A program made the position numbers and the translations under genes. Below the pieces are notes generated by a model, which was given only the letters and a program-made list of their open reading frames with translations, did no database searches and was not told the DNA's origin. From Iris pallida (lineage: Eukaryota; Streptophyta; Magnoliopsida; Asparagales; Iridaceae): 64,000 nt of DNA. Within the stretch, counting starts at the first letter, position 1. Every line of letters starts with the position of its first letter. The stretch spans positions 3,147,053-3,211,052 of the forward strand of contig JANAVB010009599.1 in the NCBI GenBank assembly GCA_029216955.1. Reading direction: 5' to 3'. Shown here piece after piece: positions 34,395-46,756 of this stretch.

Positions 34395-34630
34395 CCTAAG
34401 TAAAATAACTTAGCGACGTCACGTTTTGACGTCGCTAAACGTCGCCAACTTGGCGACATGTACATAAAATATGTCGCTGAACGTCGCTTTTCGGCGACGT
34501 AGTACCCTCCTGTCGTAGAACGTCGCTAGACAGCGACGTTTTGCGATGTGTTTAAAACGACGTCGCTACTGGCGATGCCATTTATTGTCGTCGCTATAGT
34601 ACGTCGCTATTTGATGTTATTTTTGTAGTG
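34395..34630. repeat. CACTA 5' subterminal repeat array and right TIR
   Basis: GCGACG/CGTCGC occurs about fifteen times in 235 bp in both orientations (TTAGCGACGTC, ACGTCGCTAAACGTCGCC), the same motif as at the other end. The terminal inverted repeat is the last ~30 bases, ending TTTTTGTAGTG. Confidence 0.85.
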
Positions 34631-34633
34631 CCC
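34631..34633. other. CACTA target-site duplication, right copy (CCC)
   Basis: CCC directly follows GTAGTG at 34,630 and matches 25,042-25,044. Confidence 0.85.
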
Positions 34634-36380
34634 TTCCCGAGTTGACAGATACCACATGTATTATTCTAGTTAATACATTATTGGTGCACCTTCATTAGTA
34701 TCATATTCATGCATAGAATAGTTATCTCGTTCTTCCAAAACACATTGGGATTAAAAGTTAGCAATTGCACTGCAAGGTACTACCTACAAACATCTTTAGT
34801 AATATCAGAAACCGTAGCATAGACAAACTTGCTTAGAATAGCGGTTAAGGATTAGGTCGAAAAGGATTTCCAAGACATGCCTTAAAGTTAGATACCTTTT
34901 TGTAGACCTTGTATATGTGAAATGGCCCATGTCCTCGGTTTGTATGTCATTTTAGTGTTTCGTGCTAGGAGAATTCCCATGGGAACACAAGTATGACATA
35001 CACAATATTCTTCCATCTAGTCACAAGCACTTTGTCCTTGATTCATATCTACCGCATCATGATTCTGTTACTCGTTGATATCAAGTCAAGGTATGATACC
35101 ATGACTTGGAATATTTCTAACTTCATCAATCATCAAAATTATGCTTTAGTTTCAATTTGAGAAAGGAAATTTAGAGTGAGTAAATTGTAAACCCTCTAAA
35201 CCTCTTGATTTGGACAAATTGATTCCTATTAGAATGATAAATTATTGCCTCATGAAAACCACTCTCTATTTTGATCCTTGGGTGTTCCCTATCGTGACTT
35301 TGATATTTGGAGCACAACACTAGACATTTCTTTCCAACAAATTTTATATGTAAGACCTAGACGAGCCTACATTCATGTAGATATAGCATGTCCCACTAAA
35401 ACACGTCTCCTTGTACTCTATTTTCTTTATATGACTTTCTTGTCAAAATGGCTAAACTATAACCTTTACCATAATACCAAAATACTTTTTGACTTCAATT
35501 AGAGATCCAACCTTGACTAAATCTTTTGACGCTATATGTGATTGTGTTCTACTTAATTCCTTAAATGCTTTACTTTGTGTATTATCTTGATTGCTTGACC
35601 CATGGTCCCATCACACTACTAGTTTAACTCTTGTAAGTTGGGTAGAATACCTCACGACCCATCAAATCCTTTGTCCTTGTGACCATATTGATAAGTTTAC
35701 TTAGACTATAGAATCTTGAGGATTCTAACCCATTTAGCCAACCATGCCATAAGCAAGCAAACACTAGGACGATTGCATAGGCCCTAAACTTCGGACGGAA
35801 CTTAGATTTTAAAAGATCCTGGACTATTTAATTTCTTTTATCATTCTTTTTTACTTATATTTTGACTATCTTATGCGGCTAATTTAGCCGTAGTTTTACA
35901 AGCTTATATTTTTTTAGCTTGATCATGACATATTTTATTGCCCACTAACATATTGTCTAATCAAAACCGGTGCATGATGGTCTGATCAATCTATTGCACT
36001 TTGGTTCACTTATCATATATTATTCTATGCGGATGGAGACATAGTTAAACCTGCCTTAGAGTCTCATCCCGACAGCATTGACAACTCTCATTGGAATTAT
36101 TTTTGCCCCTATGAACCTCGTATTTCATACTAAATACCATCGTCTTTGAACTCTTTTGTTGTTGACTTTACTTACTTTAGAAGACCAGACACTGTACTTA
36201 ATAGATAGACTAAAAGGATCACCTTTAGATGCCCTATCAGTTATATATACACGAATATAGATAGCCACTGACCAACCCATGTGACTATATCTTCGCCTTC
36301 AGCTACACTTCCTTTCCTCAACCCTATCTACCCTATTATTCCTAAATTTTGAGGACAAAATTCTTATAAGTTGGGTAGGA
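34634..36380 (+). mobile_element. Element III remnant: decayed internal region and polypurine tract
   Basis: No intact domain is left. Short plus-strand frames read plausible protein fragments (for example PALESHPDSIDNSHWNYFC near 36,050), but I cannot assign them. The end is informative: AATTTTGAGGACAAAATTC, then AAGTTGGGTAGGA, then TGTAAAACCCC. That is the form of a plant gypsy 3' end (compare, inverted, ATTTCGAGGACGAAATT and AAGGGGGTAGGA at element IV). So the element runs on the plus strand and 36,381 starts its 3' LTR. Confidence 0.55.
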
Positions 36381-36575
36381 TGTAAAACCCCTAAATTTTT
36401 GGGATTTTTTTGTTATTTAAAAAGACTTAAAAATGAATTTATGCAATTTATGATTTTATTAGAAATGACCTTAGCCATTGTTGAGTTTTGGAGCATTAGA
36501 CGACCATGAATTTTGGCACGGAAGATGTAGCAGTATTCTTTGACCAGTATATTAGCTATACCGTGGGAGGCCTAG
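36381..36575 (+). repeat. 3' LTR of element III, first 195 bp only
   Basis: Direct repeat of 23,783-~23,976. It is cut at GGGAGGCCTAG by the LTR edge TGTCACG at 36,576. Confidence 0.75.
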
Positions 36576-38270
36576 TGTCACGATCCGCTACCCAAATTAT
36601 TAGGCCGGGCTGAGTCATGTCCAGCCTACGCTTGAGATAAAGCATAGTAAGCTGTTCTAAAGACAAACAATATATGATCAAAGTGTGCTAATAGTTCTAT
36701 ATGTCATATTGAGTCAGAAATGTTCCAAACACAAAAGCCATCTCGTATATAAATTTGTTCCAAAATACAAAGTCGAGACATAAAATTGGATACAGGACCA
36801 GTATCAAAATACATTGTTTAACAACATGACTACTATCAAAAGTCCCGAGCAACTACAAAAACTAGACGAGTTTTCCCGCAGGTACATCCTCGTAAGGTAA
36901 AGTCTGATCATCGATGGCAACCCCATAATAAGAATCACAAAGCAATTCCTCCTCGGTAAGTATACCTACAACATTATCCTGTCAGGACGGGAGCAAGTAC
37001 TGTTTTTAACAAACTAAATATACGTAGCATGAAATGAACTAAAATATAGTAAACAGGAATCATGGCATATCTTGATTTATTCAGTTTTAGGTATATTTCA
37101 TCATGGCATTATATGTTTGTTTTAAAGTTTAAAACTGTAGCATGTACATGTTCGGTCAATAGATAAATAGGATGTACAGTAGTACATATCAAGTTTTTCT
37201 GAAGTACACATACGTACAATAACGGCAACGGTGTATATCCATACACAAATACGGGATCAAACCTACGACAAAGTTACATATAGAATGTACCCGTGCTCGG
37301 TAAATACATACGGAGAAGGGGGGCAAGATCACGTACTCTACTAACAGTTTCCCTTTAACCCGTTTTATAACATGTGAGTGATACGAGAACAGTATACAGC
37401 ATGGTGGATACTGAGAGTAGTATAAAGCATATGGAACATGGAGATATGTGATTTGCAGTTTAGGTATCGGTATTCAACATGGTTTTTACATAATTCATTG
37501 TATGCAGTAAATAAAGTTTATAGAGGTACTTGCCTTGTGCAAAGCAAGTATATGTATATGAAGCTATAGATATCCAGGTGTCTCGTCACTATAAAAATAA
37601 TACATAAACTTAGTTTTTATACTAAGTTAAAACTAGGACACTAGTTGTACGATACGACTTTCTGACTGGACACCTAGACAAATGATGACTTTAGCATAGG
37701 AGACCAATAGGGGACGACACAATACCTAAACCAACTTTCTAGGGCCTTTACACTATGGTATGGTGAGGTCCAATACTATAATAACCCAGAATCACACAAT
37801 ACATCGCAAGTCGTAGTTATTCAATAAATAAATCAGACTGTACACTGTGCTCCAATAATTTTTAAGATATAAAAAAGCTCAAATATGTATAAAATAAAGT
37901 ACCAACATGATCCTTGTTAATTAGAGAAATTTATACTAATTTTTCTGGAATTTATGAACCCTCATAAATATTTATTAAAAATCAATAAACATAGGTACCC
38001 TAAAAATGAGTTTTGTTTTCCTATTTTTATAAAATGCCAATAGTACTTATTAAATACTGGATTATATTAAATTAGGTAAATTAACATAGTATTTAAATAC
38101 AATTATTTTCAGATTTTTATAGCACTTAAAAAATATATATATATATATAAATTCAAAAACAGCAAGATACAAATCCTGAAAAATAAATAAATAATTATTT
38201 AGTATTTTATCCACGTATACGAAATTGAATCGAAGTTCAGATACGGGACCCAAAGTCATGAATCAAGTCC
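36576..38270 (-). repeat. Chromovirus-type LTR fragment, minus orientation
   Basis: The edge TGTCACGATCCGCTACCC resembles those at 6,276 and 22,209. It contains the acidic mini-ORF at 36,862-36,999. The element-sense 5' end of this LTR is not recognisable and no internal region follows, so it is a solo or truncated LTR. The right boundary is approximate. Confidence 0.55.
36862..36999 (-). CDS. Acidic LTR mini-ORF terminus (copy at 36.9 kb)
   Basis: The minus strand reads VLAPVLTG and, one base shifted, ILTEEELLCDSYYGVAIDDQ, with stop TAG at 36,862-36,864, 286 bp from the LTR edge. It matches the element IV version at LAPVLTG and at T-E-(D/E)...C-x-(T/S)-Y-Y-G. The junction sequence CTGACAGGATAA could be a frameshift or a splice acceptor. 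Confidence 0.45.
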
Positions 38271-38907
38271 AATATGACTTGTACAGACTTTGAATGTATT
38301 TAGACACATTGGGCCAAAAAAACCCATGCTAGTGTTTGCCATTGATTATCAAAGAACAGAACAGTTTTATGGGAGGACTAAACTTTAATTCACAATTACA
38401 AACTCGCTTGTACAAAGAGAGCCTAGGAACAAAACCTAGGAAAAGAAATCTAAGTACAATTGTTTAATTCGGATTCTGGGGGGTGACGGTAGAGGCTCGG
38501 GAAAGTGCTATCAACTCTGCCTTACTCCTTGGACGATCGAACGCAACCTCGGCTCCGGTAAAGAAATGCTCTCTCTCTGCTCGGATCTATCTCTGTGTTG
38601 CTCTCTGTGTGTGTGTGCAAAGGAATAATCCCATGCTATTTATGGAAGTTTATGATGGGTGGGGTGTACAACCACGTGGCCACATCCTTGTAACTGCGCC
38701 TTAAGAAATGGGCAGTTGGGGATTGGTTAAGATTAATCTTGATCTGTTTGTTGTAATAAATCTGGACTGTTATGTTGGTTGCAATAAATCTGAACTGTTA
38801 TGATCTGTTGGTTGCAATAAATCCGAGTTGTTTAAGACTTAGTCAACTTCTGCCACGCATCCCAACAGCCGCTATGTTGCGATCCGCATGAATGGTGCAC
38901 CCTGGCT

Positions 38908-39131
38908 GAGCCGCATGAAGGTGGCCTCATAACCGAGCCGCATGAGGGTTGCCTCACAACCGAGCTGCATGAGGGTGTCCTTATAACTGAGCCGCATGAG
39001 GGTGGCCTCACAACCGAGCCGCATGAGGGTGGCCTCACAACCGAGCCACATGAGCTTGGCCTCATAATCGAGCCTCATGAGGGTGGCCTCATAATCGAGC
39101 CGCATGAGGGTGGCCTCACAACCGAGCCGCA
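38908..39131. repeat. 27-bp minisatellite, about eight copies
   Basis: The unit is GAGCCGCATGAGGGTGGCCT followed by CACAACC or CATAATC. Variants include GAGCTGCATGAG, GAGCCACATGAG and GAGCCTCATGAG. Because 27 is divisible by three, minus-strand frames stay open and give a repeating SCGSVVRPP; that is a by-product, not evidence of a gene. Confidence 0.9.
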
Positions 39132-39900
39132 TGGAGAACTTTTTTTGGACTTTGTGAACTGTGTCCGATATCATAAAGATTCTCTCTTCTTTTTATGAGC
39201 ATGTTACGTCTCTTCTTTATGTCAGAGCCATCATGTCAGAGCTGTCACTTTGTGTCAGAGCATTAATGGCCAGCTGCACGGAGTAATTATGGCCTGCTGG
39301 GCCTATTTCGAACCGCATAAGGCCACGTGGCTTTTTCTGAGCCGCATAAAACTATCTAAGCCGCATGAAGCTCTTTGAGCCGCATGAAGCTCTCAGGGAT
39401 TTTTGAGCCGCATGAAACCCCCCAAGTTTTGAGCCGCATGGAGTTTCTGGGCCGCATAAGAATTTATTATTACTTTTTTCATGCTTCTACAAGACCCCCT
39501 TCAAAGTTTTCAATTTGTAAAATCGAAATACTTTGAATAAGAAGCATGGGTATGTCCGCATAAGCTCTTCATGCCGCATAGACTTTTCTGGCCGTATGGT
39601 CTTCTCTGGCTGCATAGGCTTCTCTGGCCGCATAGACTTCTCTGGCCGCATAGACTTCTCTGGCCGCATAGGCTGGTCTTTGTGCCACGTAGGTGTCTCA
39701 TTAATTGCTCTTTGATTTGTTTTTGATTTAAAGCCATCTTTTGGATAGGATCCCAAGAGTCGGCATTAAATATTTAGATTTGCCTTGATAATTCTGAGCA
39801 TTCTTTTTTGCATGAAAGGGGATAGAATCCCAAGGGTCGGCTTCATCTTCTAGGCAGCACAAAACCCGAAGCGTCTATCGGTTCACACGCCCTTGCTAGC

Positions 39901-39912
39901 CTATAAATATGA
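39901..39912 (+). promoter_or_regulatory. TATA box of the antisense ORF
   Basis: CTATAAATATGA lies 103 bp upstream of the ATG at 40,004, in front of a CT-rich leader (39,940-40,000, TTCTTTACTCTCTCTTC). Plant Pol II start sites usually lie ~30 bp downstream of such a box, giving a leader of about 70 bases. This suggests an internal promoter for the extra ORF. Not proven. Confidence 0.55.
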
Positions 39913-40003
39913 GTAATTTTTGAAGAGAAAAGTTCTTTACTCTCTCTTCTTTCTTCAAGCTTTTTTGCCCTAGTCGCCGTCTCTTCTTCTCCTTCGTTCA
40001 TCA

Positions 40004-42118
40004 ATGGCTCCCAAGGCTTCCTCCAGTGCTGCAGCGAAGGGCAAAGGAGTTGCCTCCTCGTCAGCGATCCCAGTTCACCCCGACGTTCATCCTGCCATTG
40101 AAGGTAAGAATGTTGGGAGAAAAACTGTATGGATTCAAACCCTAACCATAACGGCTATGTCGCATATTTTATGTGCGAGCCTTTCTCTTTGGCATATTCT
40201 TCGTCTTCATTGAACTGTTTAAGTTTGGTGTGATGAATCCGCATATGATGTGCTGTATGGGCCGCATGAACATCTCATGTCCGAGCCGCATGAGAGCTGC
40301 TTCATGCCTGAGCCGCATGAGAGTTGCCTCATGACCGAGCCGCATGAGAGTTATCTTGTGGCCGCATAAGCACCCTATGAACTGGGCCGCATGAAGACCC
40401 ACCAAACAGAGCCGCATAAGCTCCTTATAAACTGGGCCGCATGAAGTCCCACCAAACAGAGCCGCATGAACTCCTTTAAACTGTGCCGCATAAAGACCCA
40501 CCTAATCAGAGCCGTATAAGCTCCTTTAAACTTGGCCGCATAAAGACCCACTTAATCAGAGCCGCATAAGCTCAGAACACACTAAGTGGTTTTCTCTGGC
40601 CATCTTCTAACTTGTTTCTTTTGTCTTTTTTTAGTGAAGTTACCAGTCAATCCTGCGGGAGAACTCTTGGTAGGTCGAGCCTAATCTGTTGTGGGTGCGA
40701 GGTTCGACCATTTAGTAGATTATGTGTCGAACTGGTTTTCCAAAGATTAATCTGAGGAGAGGCTACGAGATATCAAAAACCAGTCCTTCTGCTTCCTCTC
40801 GGGCATGATGAACTCAGGGAAATTGGGGGGCCAACACCCGAAAACTGCGTTCCTCTTCGAAGATGCCCTGACTGTAAAGAACTCCAGCATTCTGGACATA
40901 TCTGAAAGTTGGAGTTTTTCTTCTAATGGGATGGCGATCCACAGTCCTTAGATGGAGCGTCACTTCCCGCTGTCGTAGTTCAACAGGCTGCCAATGGATA
41001 GACAAATGGTGGACTCCTTGACTCCGAGCCGTCAAGGGATGTTTGTGGGTGATATTTACTATAACAGAAACTTTGGGTCGGTAGTCGCGACCAGGACACC
41101 GATCAGCTGCTACGTGATGGGGTTGGCCCCGGGTAGCTTCTTAAATGTGCAGGGTCCCAACTTCAGGTTCTCTCAAGCTGACACTTTTATGAATCAGCTT
41201 GCTCAGAAGGGGTCCTACCCCATTGGTCGGTTGGCACTGCTGAACTGGGTGAACCCCATTCCTTCATGGACCAACTTATCCATGTGGATTTTGCGGACAT
41301 ACGAGACTCTCCTGCGCGAGATTGGCCTCTATCATGCCATTCGGGGGCACCTGTTATAGTCTGCCCATAAATAAGAAGTTGTTCATGGCTTTGCTTGAGA
41401 TGTATAATCGTCGTACAGGGACCTTCTTTATGCTTGGAGGGGAGATGGGACTCGCTCTCCACGAAATGCGTGAAGTATCCAGGCTGCCCTGGGGAAATGA
41501 AGTCTTTGAAGTGTATACTCCTACGAATGAAGAGTTCGAGGAGTTGGAGCAGCGGTTCCCGGGTTTTCTTGCTGTCTATCGGGAACTACTATGTCATCAA
41601 AGTACATGCCAATAGACGTCCAAGAAGAAGGACGATAGCTCGGAAGGGAACCTTCCTCATACAAAAACCTGGCTTAGTTATCTTTTTAAGCTAGGCGCCT
41701 CAGGCCGGGTTTCTCCCCGAAGTCCCCGAACCCGAAAGGAAGTACATGACCAGGTGTCGACCGCCAAGAGGGTAAAAACCACGGGCGACAAATTTGGGAG
41801 TCAAACTGACTTCTTTAATTATGTTTATCAGGATATCTAGCAGATATCTGAGAAGGCTCTCCTGGCAGGATTTCTGATGGTATGGCTGCAGAACTGCGTG
41901 GTCTCGGGAGGGGCAAGTTCTATTGAGAGGATCATCCGTAACTTTATCCTTCCCGCTGTGAAGCTGGTCTTTGGGGCCAGACTAGTTCTTTTCCCTACTA
42001 TGGTGTACAGCGTACATCGTGGCCTCCGCACTTTCTCGTCCAAAGTCATTGCCCGTGATACGGCGAAGGATTTTGAACGAATTGAGCTGCTCTATCATTA
42101 TATGATGGGGTGGCTGTT
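40004..42118 (+). pseudogene. Antisense extra ORF with plant mobile domain (PMD), broken
   Basis: Exon 1 (40,004-40,103) encodes a short Ala/Ser/Lys-rich leader. GTAAGA at 40,104 and TTTTTTTAG ending 40,634 bound a 531-bp intron, and exon 2 continues in phase with KLPVNPAGELLVG. The body reads DHLVDYVSNWFSKD, VVATRTPISCYVMGL, PIGRLALLNWVNPIPSW, then, after a frame change, FMLGGEMGLALHEMREVSRL, and finally AGFLMVWLQNCVVSGG through KLVFGARLVLFPTMVYSVHR. This succession fits the PMD (aminotransferase-like) family found in plant DNA transposons and in some Tat extra ORFs. Several stops and at least two frameshifts disable it. It ends where element IV begins; the coiled-coil tail seen in element II is missing. 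Confidence 0.7.
40104..40634 (+). other. Intron of the antisense PMD ORF
   Basis: GT-AG intron in phase 1, with a T-rich acceptor tract. It carries the second GCCGCAT array, including four ~50-bp tandem units starting near 40,380, 40,430, 40,479 and 40,529 (AACTGGGCCGCATGAAGACC, then AGAGCCGCATAAGCTCCTT). The hexamer CCGCAT occurs about 13 times. Confidence 0.65.
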
Positions 42119-42440
42119 GACCCGCACCCTAGAGTAAGGGCATGAGACGTGGGTACGTCCAGCCTACGCCGCAGTGTCGGCGGTAGAACGCTGTCCTAGG
42201 TCAACATCTAACAATATCAAGGTACATGTACAGTATATACACTCCGAATGGAGGTGACATAGAAAATATAGTCTCAATCACATCTAAGGTAGAGCATGAT
42301 AAAAGATAGATGGATAGATAAGAACGGAATAAAAATCACAGAGATACAATCCAGATAAGTCTAAGTGTCTAAATAATACATATCCCAAATACCATCTCAG
42401 AATCTCAATACAGTAATCTAGAAAGAAAATGAAAGACATC

Positions 42441-42605
42441 CTAATCTAGGGGAGTGTCATCCACTGCTAGTGGGTCCTGCTGCTGGTCCATGTCACAGCA
42501 GTCCTCTAGGGTCGCACCGTAATAAGTAGGGCAGAACGCCTCAGCCTCGTCCTATGTAATATTTTCAACAGGTCCAATCAGGACAGGAGCGAGCACAGTA
42601 CACCT
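42441..42605 (-). pseudogene. Acidic LTR mini-ORF terminus, left LTR copy (one stop)
   Basis: Reads VLAPVLIGPVENIT, then TAG where the right LTR has GAG, then DEAEAFCPTYYGATLEDCC, ending DDTPLD at the stop 42,441-42,443. The stop lies 322 bp from the LTR edge. Confidence 0.5.
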
Positions 42606-43622
42606 CAATAAATCATAACAGGTTAGGAAATATAAACATGCTAGAGAGTAAGATACAGGAAACTAAAAGAGTAACATAATGAAAAAGGAGGACTGTAAAT
42701 AAATAGATACAATATATAGAAGAAATAACAGTGCTAGTGATTCAGAGTACAAGGCGGTTATGTAAACGACACGATATTGTACACGAGTAATCTAAAGAGG
42801 TTGTACACGAGTAATCTACTGGATTGATTACAGAACTACTTCTACTCCCCCGCCCCAATCAATACACAAGGATCTAGCCAAGTTATGTTATTGTACACGA
42901 AGTATAGTCGTACACGAAGATCATGTGAGCACATGAGTATACACGATTTCATATGATTTGCACACGAAAAGCACGAACACAAGCAGTACACGATGCTTAT
43001 GATAAAGTACACGAACACGAAATACTCGATGTATCCGCTAATGGGATAACATCGCACAACAAGATCCATATAGTACTAATCCGTGTTTTCAATGTGTCAG
43101 CATCATGTAAAGTAATCCAAAGCAGGAAATATACTCCTAAGCATGATATAAAATGATCAGAGAATGTACTCGCATGTATCCTGAGTATCTGAAGAGTATC
43201 TACTGTCCGAGGAGTGGTGTCTATCTCCTATAGAACAGTACAAGTCACTATAAGTCTAAAATGATATAACAGACTGCTACAATACAACTACATGAAGTTT
43301 GGGGTCAAACTGGACTAAAGTCAACTCTCGGTCAACTCTAGTCAACTAGACTAGTCAAACTAGGTCAACTAGGTCAAGCCTAAGCCAAACAAGTCTCACT
43401 AAGCCTAACCAGCCTATTCTAGCAAGCACACACCATTTCTTGGCTATACAAGTCGACTACACACTTAACTGGCATTCAAGCCATACCCATAGGCAATGAG
43501 CCATAGGTATACCCCCATAGGCTATATTACCTATAGTCCAAACCACATATTCACATATATTAATATATCTAAATTAATATAATAACCACATTATAAATAT
43601 ATAGGCTACATAATAATATATG

Positions 43623-43977
<355 letters not shown>

Positions 43978-46152
43978 AGAGTGATAGGCAGAGGGAAACA
44001 TGCATTTATCAAGGTGTGTGTGTGTGTATCATGTGAACAGTAGAGTGCTAGATTAGGAATATGTGTGTACATGTGTGTGTCCATATAGAAAAATAGTGTG
44101 TGTGTGAGAGTGGAATATACATGGCTGTGTGTGTGTGCTACACATGGGGAAAGTTCAGTGTCTTAGATATAGGACTAGCAATGTGTAAACCCTGTGTGTT
44201 CTGTGTGTGTGTGTGTGTGAGGGTTTTAAAGTAGTGTGTAAATGAGGAATAGGAAAACAGTACTTGTGTAAACCTGTGAGGGTGAGTGTCAATGTGAATT
44301 CAGTATTAGGAAGTGAACTAAAACTCAGGAATTATGCAATGACAGTTAGTGTCACATGGATATTGGTGTGACAGTAAAATATGAATGAAGAGTGTGTACT
44401 AGAGAACCAATCTCAGGTTTGGGTTTCCAGGGAAATTCAATGACAGTGTCATATGTGAAATCAAATTGATAGCACAAACCTTCCAAACCCAATTTCGAAT
44501 CCATATAATCCATCCTATTAAATGACAGTGAACCATATACATACCTAAGGATTTAAACAGGTCAATGATACATTCCATTCAGTTTTAACAGGATTAAAGG
44601 AATCAAAAGACAGTTACAAACAACCCTATATAGGAATAAAACCTGGGATTGAACATTTCAATTTAGTTTGAAAACTGGAATTTAAGTGATAGTTTAATAA
44701 GGGAATGCAAACATTGACAGTTTAAGTATCCTTCCAAACCAATATCAAATCCCATTCAATAATGAACCTAACTAACATTTGAACTTAATGAACCAATATA
44801 TCAGTCAGCTAATACAATATACATGAATGAATCATAGTATCAAGACTTAGCTAAAACAGGAATTAACAGTGTTCATAGAGTATCAGTCATAGTTTTACAA
44901 CTCAGTTCAACCTCCCAAAAACAAAATTCGAAATCTAAAAACCCACCAAATCAGTAAACAATATTACAATGATATAATTGCACATGTATAGATGATTAAA
45001 TGGCAAACAAACTTCAGTTTTAAAATAGGAAGTAAAGTTAGAGTTTAATCTCAGAAAAATATGTATTCAGTCGACTCTCATCAGTCCATACCCATATTCA
45101 AAACCCCATAACCTTGCCAACCTCAACCAACACACGTAACCATCATTAACAACAACTAATATACATGTAAGTAAATCTAACAGAGCAATTTAGCATCAAA
45201 AACTCAGTTTGAATAGGAATTAAACTCAGGAAATTAAAGAATAGAAACTAAGTATCAGTCCACACAGGGAATTCAAATTTCGAATAATCAAACACATTAA
45301 TATGATAGACTAAGGGTTGATAATTAACAAGAAATACGTGCACGTGATGTACACCCTGTATCATGTCCAAAACCTGACACGAACGTGTCCAAAACCCCAC
45401 ACGAACTCAGCACTGCACTGCACACGCACAGTGGTGAACCCATGCACGTGTCCTAGCTCACACGACACGAGACCATTGGACACGAGACTTTGGAAGTGTC
45501 GTGTCAGACACCGCCCCTAGCTCCGTGTCCAATATCACGTGTCCACGAACCCTAGAACGGCCGTACGGACACGCGGGTAGCAGGACAGCCAACCGCGTAC
45601 GCGCGGAGGCGTGTCCACGGGTCCAAAGCGACTCCGACACTACACGAAATATGCTCAGTCACTTAGAAACCTATAAGCGACACTAAAACCTAATTTTTTA
45701 TTCAAACAAAAACAGAAAATATGATCGAAATGCCCACTGTGGCATTTCGTCGAACACCTATGTATCTACACTGATATATGTTCGATACGGACACGTAAAG
45801 GTCACAAAACTTAGCAAAACCTATTCCTACAGTTAGAGGACACCTAGGGCTTTCTATCCATGCCTAGAAATCGAAATTTTATGGAGGAAATAAGAAGTTA
45901 CCTATTGGTGTTCTTATTCAAGGAAAGCTTCAAAATGGGGGATCCTTCTAGCTAGCCCCAAGATCCAACTTGTCCCAAATCTGAGAATAGCCTCCATGAA
46001 CAGTAGGGGAATGTAAATTAGGTCACCATGGAAGAAGTTTGAATGAAAAAGGATTTATATTGATTAAAATAGTAAAGGGTTTCTATAGGGACAAACCTTG
46101 TTCTTACAAAATGGAGAGAATGAACAAAAGAGGCAAGTGTTTTGAGAGAGAC

Positions 46153-46159
46153 TTTATAG
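46153..46159 (-). promoter_or_regulatory. TATA box of element IV LTR
   Basis: On the minus strand CCTATAAAGT precedes CTCTCTCAAAACACTTGCC, about 600 bp into the LTR. The same sequence is kept in the right LTR at about 55,323-55,330. It would place the transcript start roughly 4 kb before the LTR end, giving a very long leader. Confidence 0.55.
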
Positions 46160-46756
46160 GGGATTGTGCCCTAGTGGCCGGCCATGATTGTTAGGGCTAG
46201 GGTTTTGGGATTTGATCAATGGCTATCAATCCATCTAGTTAATCAATGGTCCTCAAGCCTAGGTTTCACACTTGACCTAAAGGCAACCTAGTTAGCTCTA
46301 ACTAACATGACTTAACCAAGACTAATAAATACTAACTAACACTAACCATGGTTAGCTAAGTCTAGCTATAACTAATCTAGGTTAGGTCAAATCTAGGTTA
46401 GGGCTAAACACAATACAAGATAATTAATTAAATCATATTTAAATCACACCATTCCAATAATCATATTAAATTCTAATTAAATATATATTAATTCAAATAA
46501 ATTCAAAATAACAAAAATACCCTCAAACTAGAATGATAATGAAATCATCCTAATGACATGGTTAGGCTCTAGGTCATCCAGTCTCTAGGGTTTTACTAGC
46601 AGCACATCAAAATCACAAGTCATGACTTAGAGCAGTTTTTAAATAGTTTAAAAAATAATTAAAAATTACCAAAAATCATAATGTGAAATAAATAACAATA
46701 ATAATAATAATTACAAAATTTCAAAATTACCCTCATCTGGAAAACTGGGTGTTACA

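Larger units (their letters stand above)
25045..34630 (-). mobile_element. CACTA (En/Spm) DNA transposon, 9,586 bp
   Basis: The left end reads CACTACTAAAATAACCCAGA and the right end, inverted, CACTACAAAAATAACATCAA; both then run into AGCGACGT-rich subterminal sequence. A perfect 3-bp duplication (CCC) flanks it. Inside are two minus-strand genes: a TNP2-type transposase (28,379-32,055) and a Ptta/En/Spm-type second gene (26,145-28,190). The right end is therefore the 5' end. Each gene has two in-frame stop codons, so this copy is non-autonomous now, but its ends and gene structures are well kept. Confidence 0.95.
38271..40003 (+). repeat. GCCGCAT-rich 3' region of Tat element VI
   Basis: This block lies upstream of the antisense ORF and so should be the end of the Tat element on its own sense strand (3' UTR and LTR). 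It holds no gene. The hexamer CCGCAT occurs about 19 times, always on the plus strand, mostly as GAGCCGCATGA or GGCCGCATA. The LTR edge was not identified. Confidence 0.55.

Noticed and set aside
38908..39131. CRISPR-like array
   Set aside because: Units are contiguous without spacers and the context is a plant retroelement.
38832..39174. Minus-strand repeat protein (SCGSVVRPP)n
   Set aside because: Follows from a 27-bp minisatellite whose period is a multiple of three; no start context and no non-repeat part.
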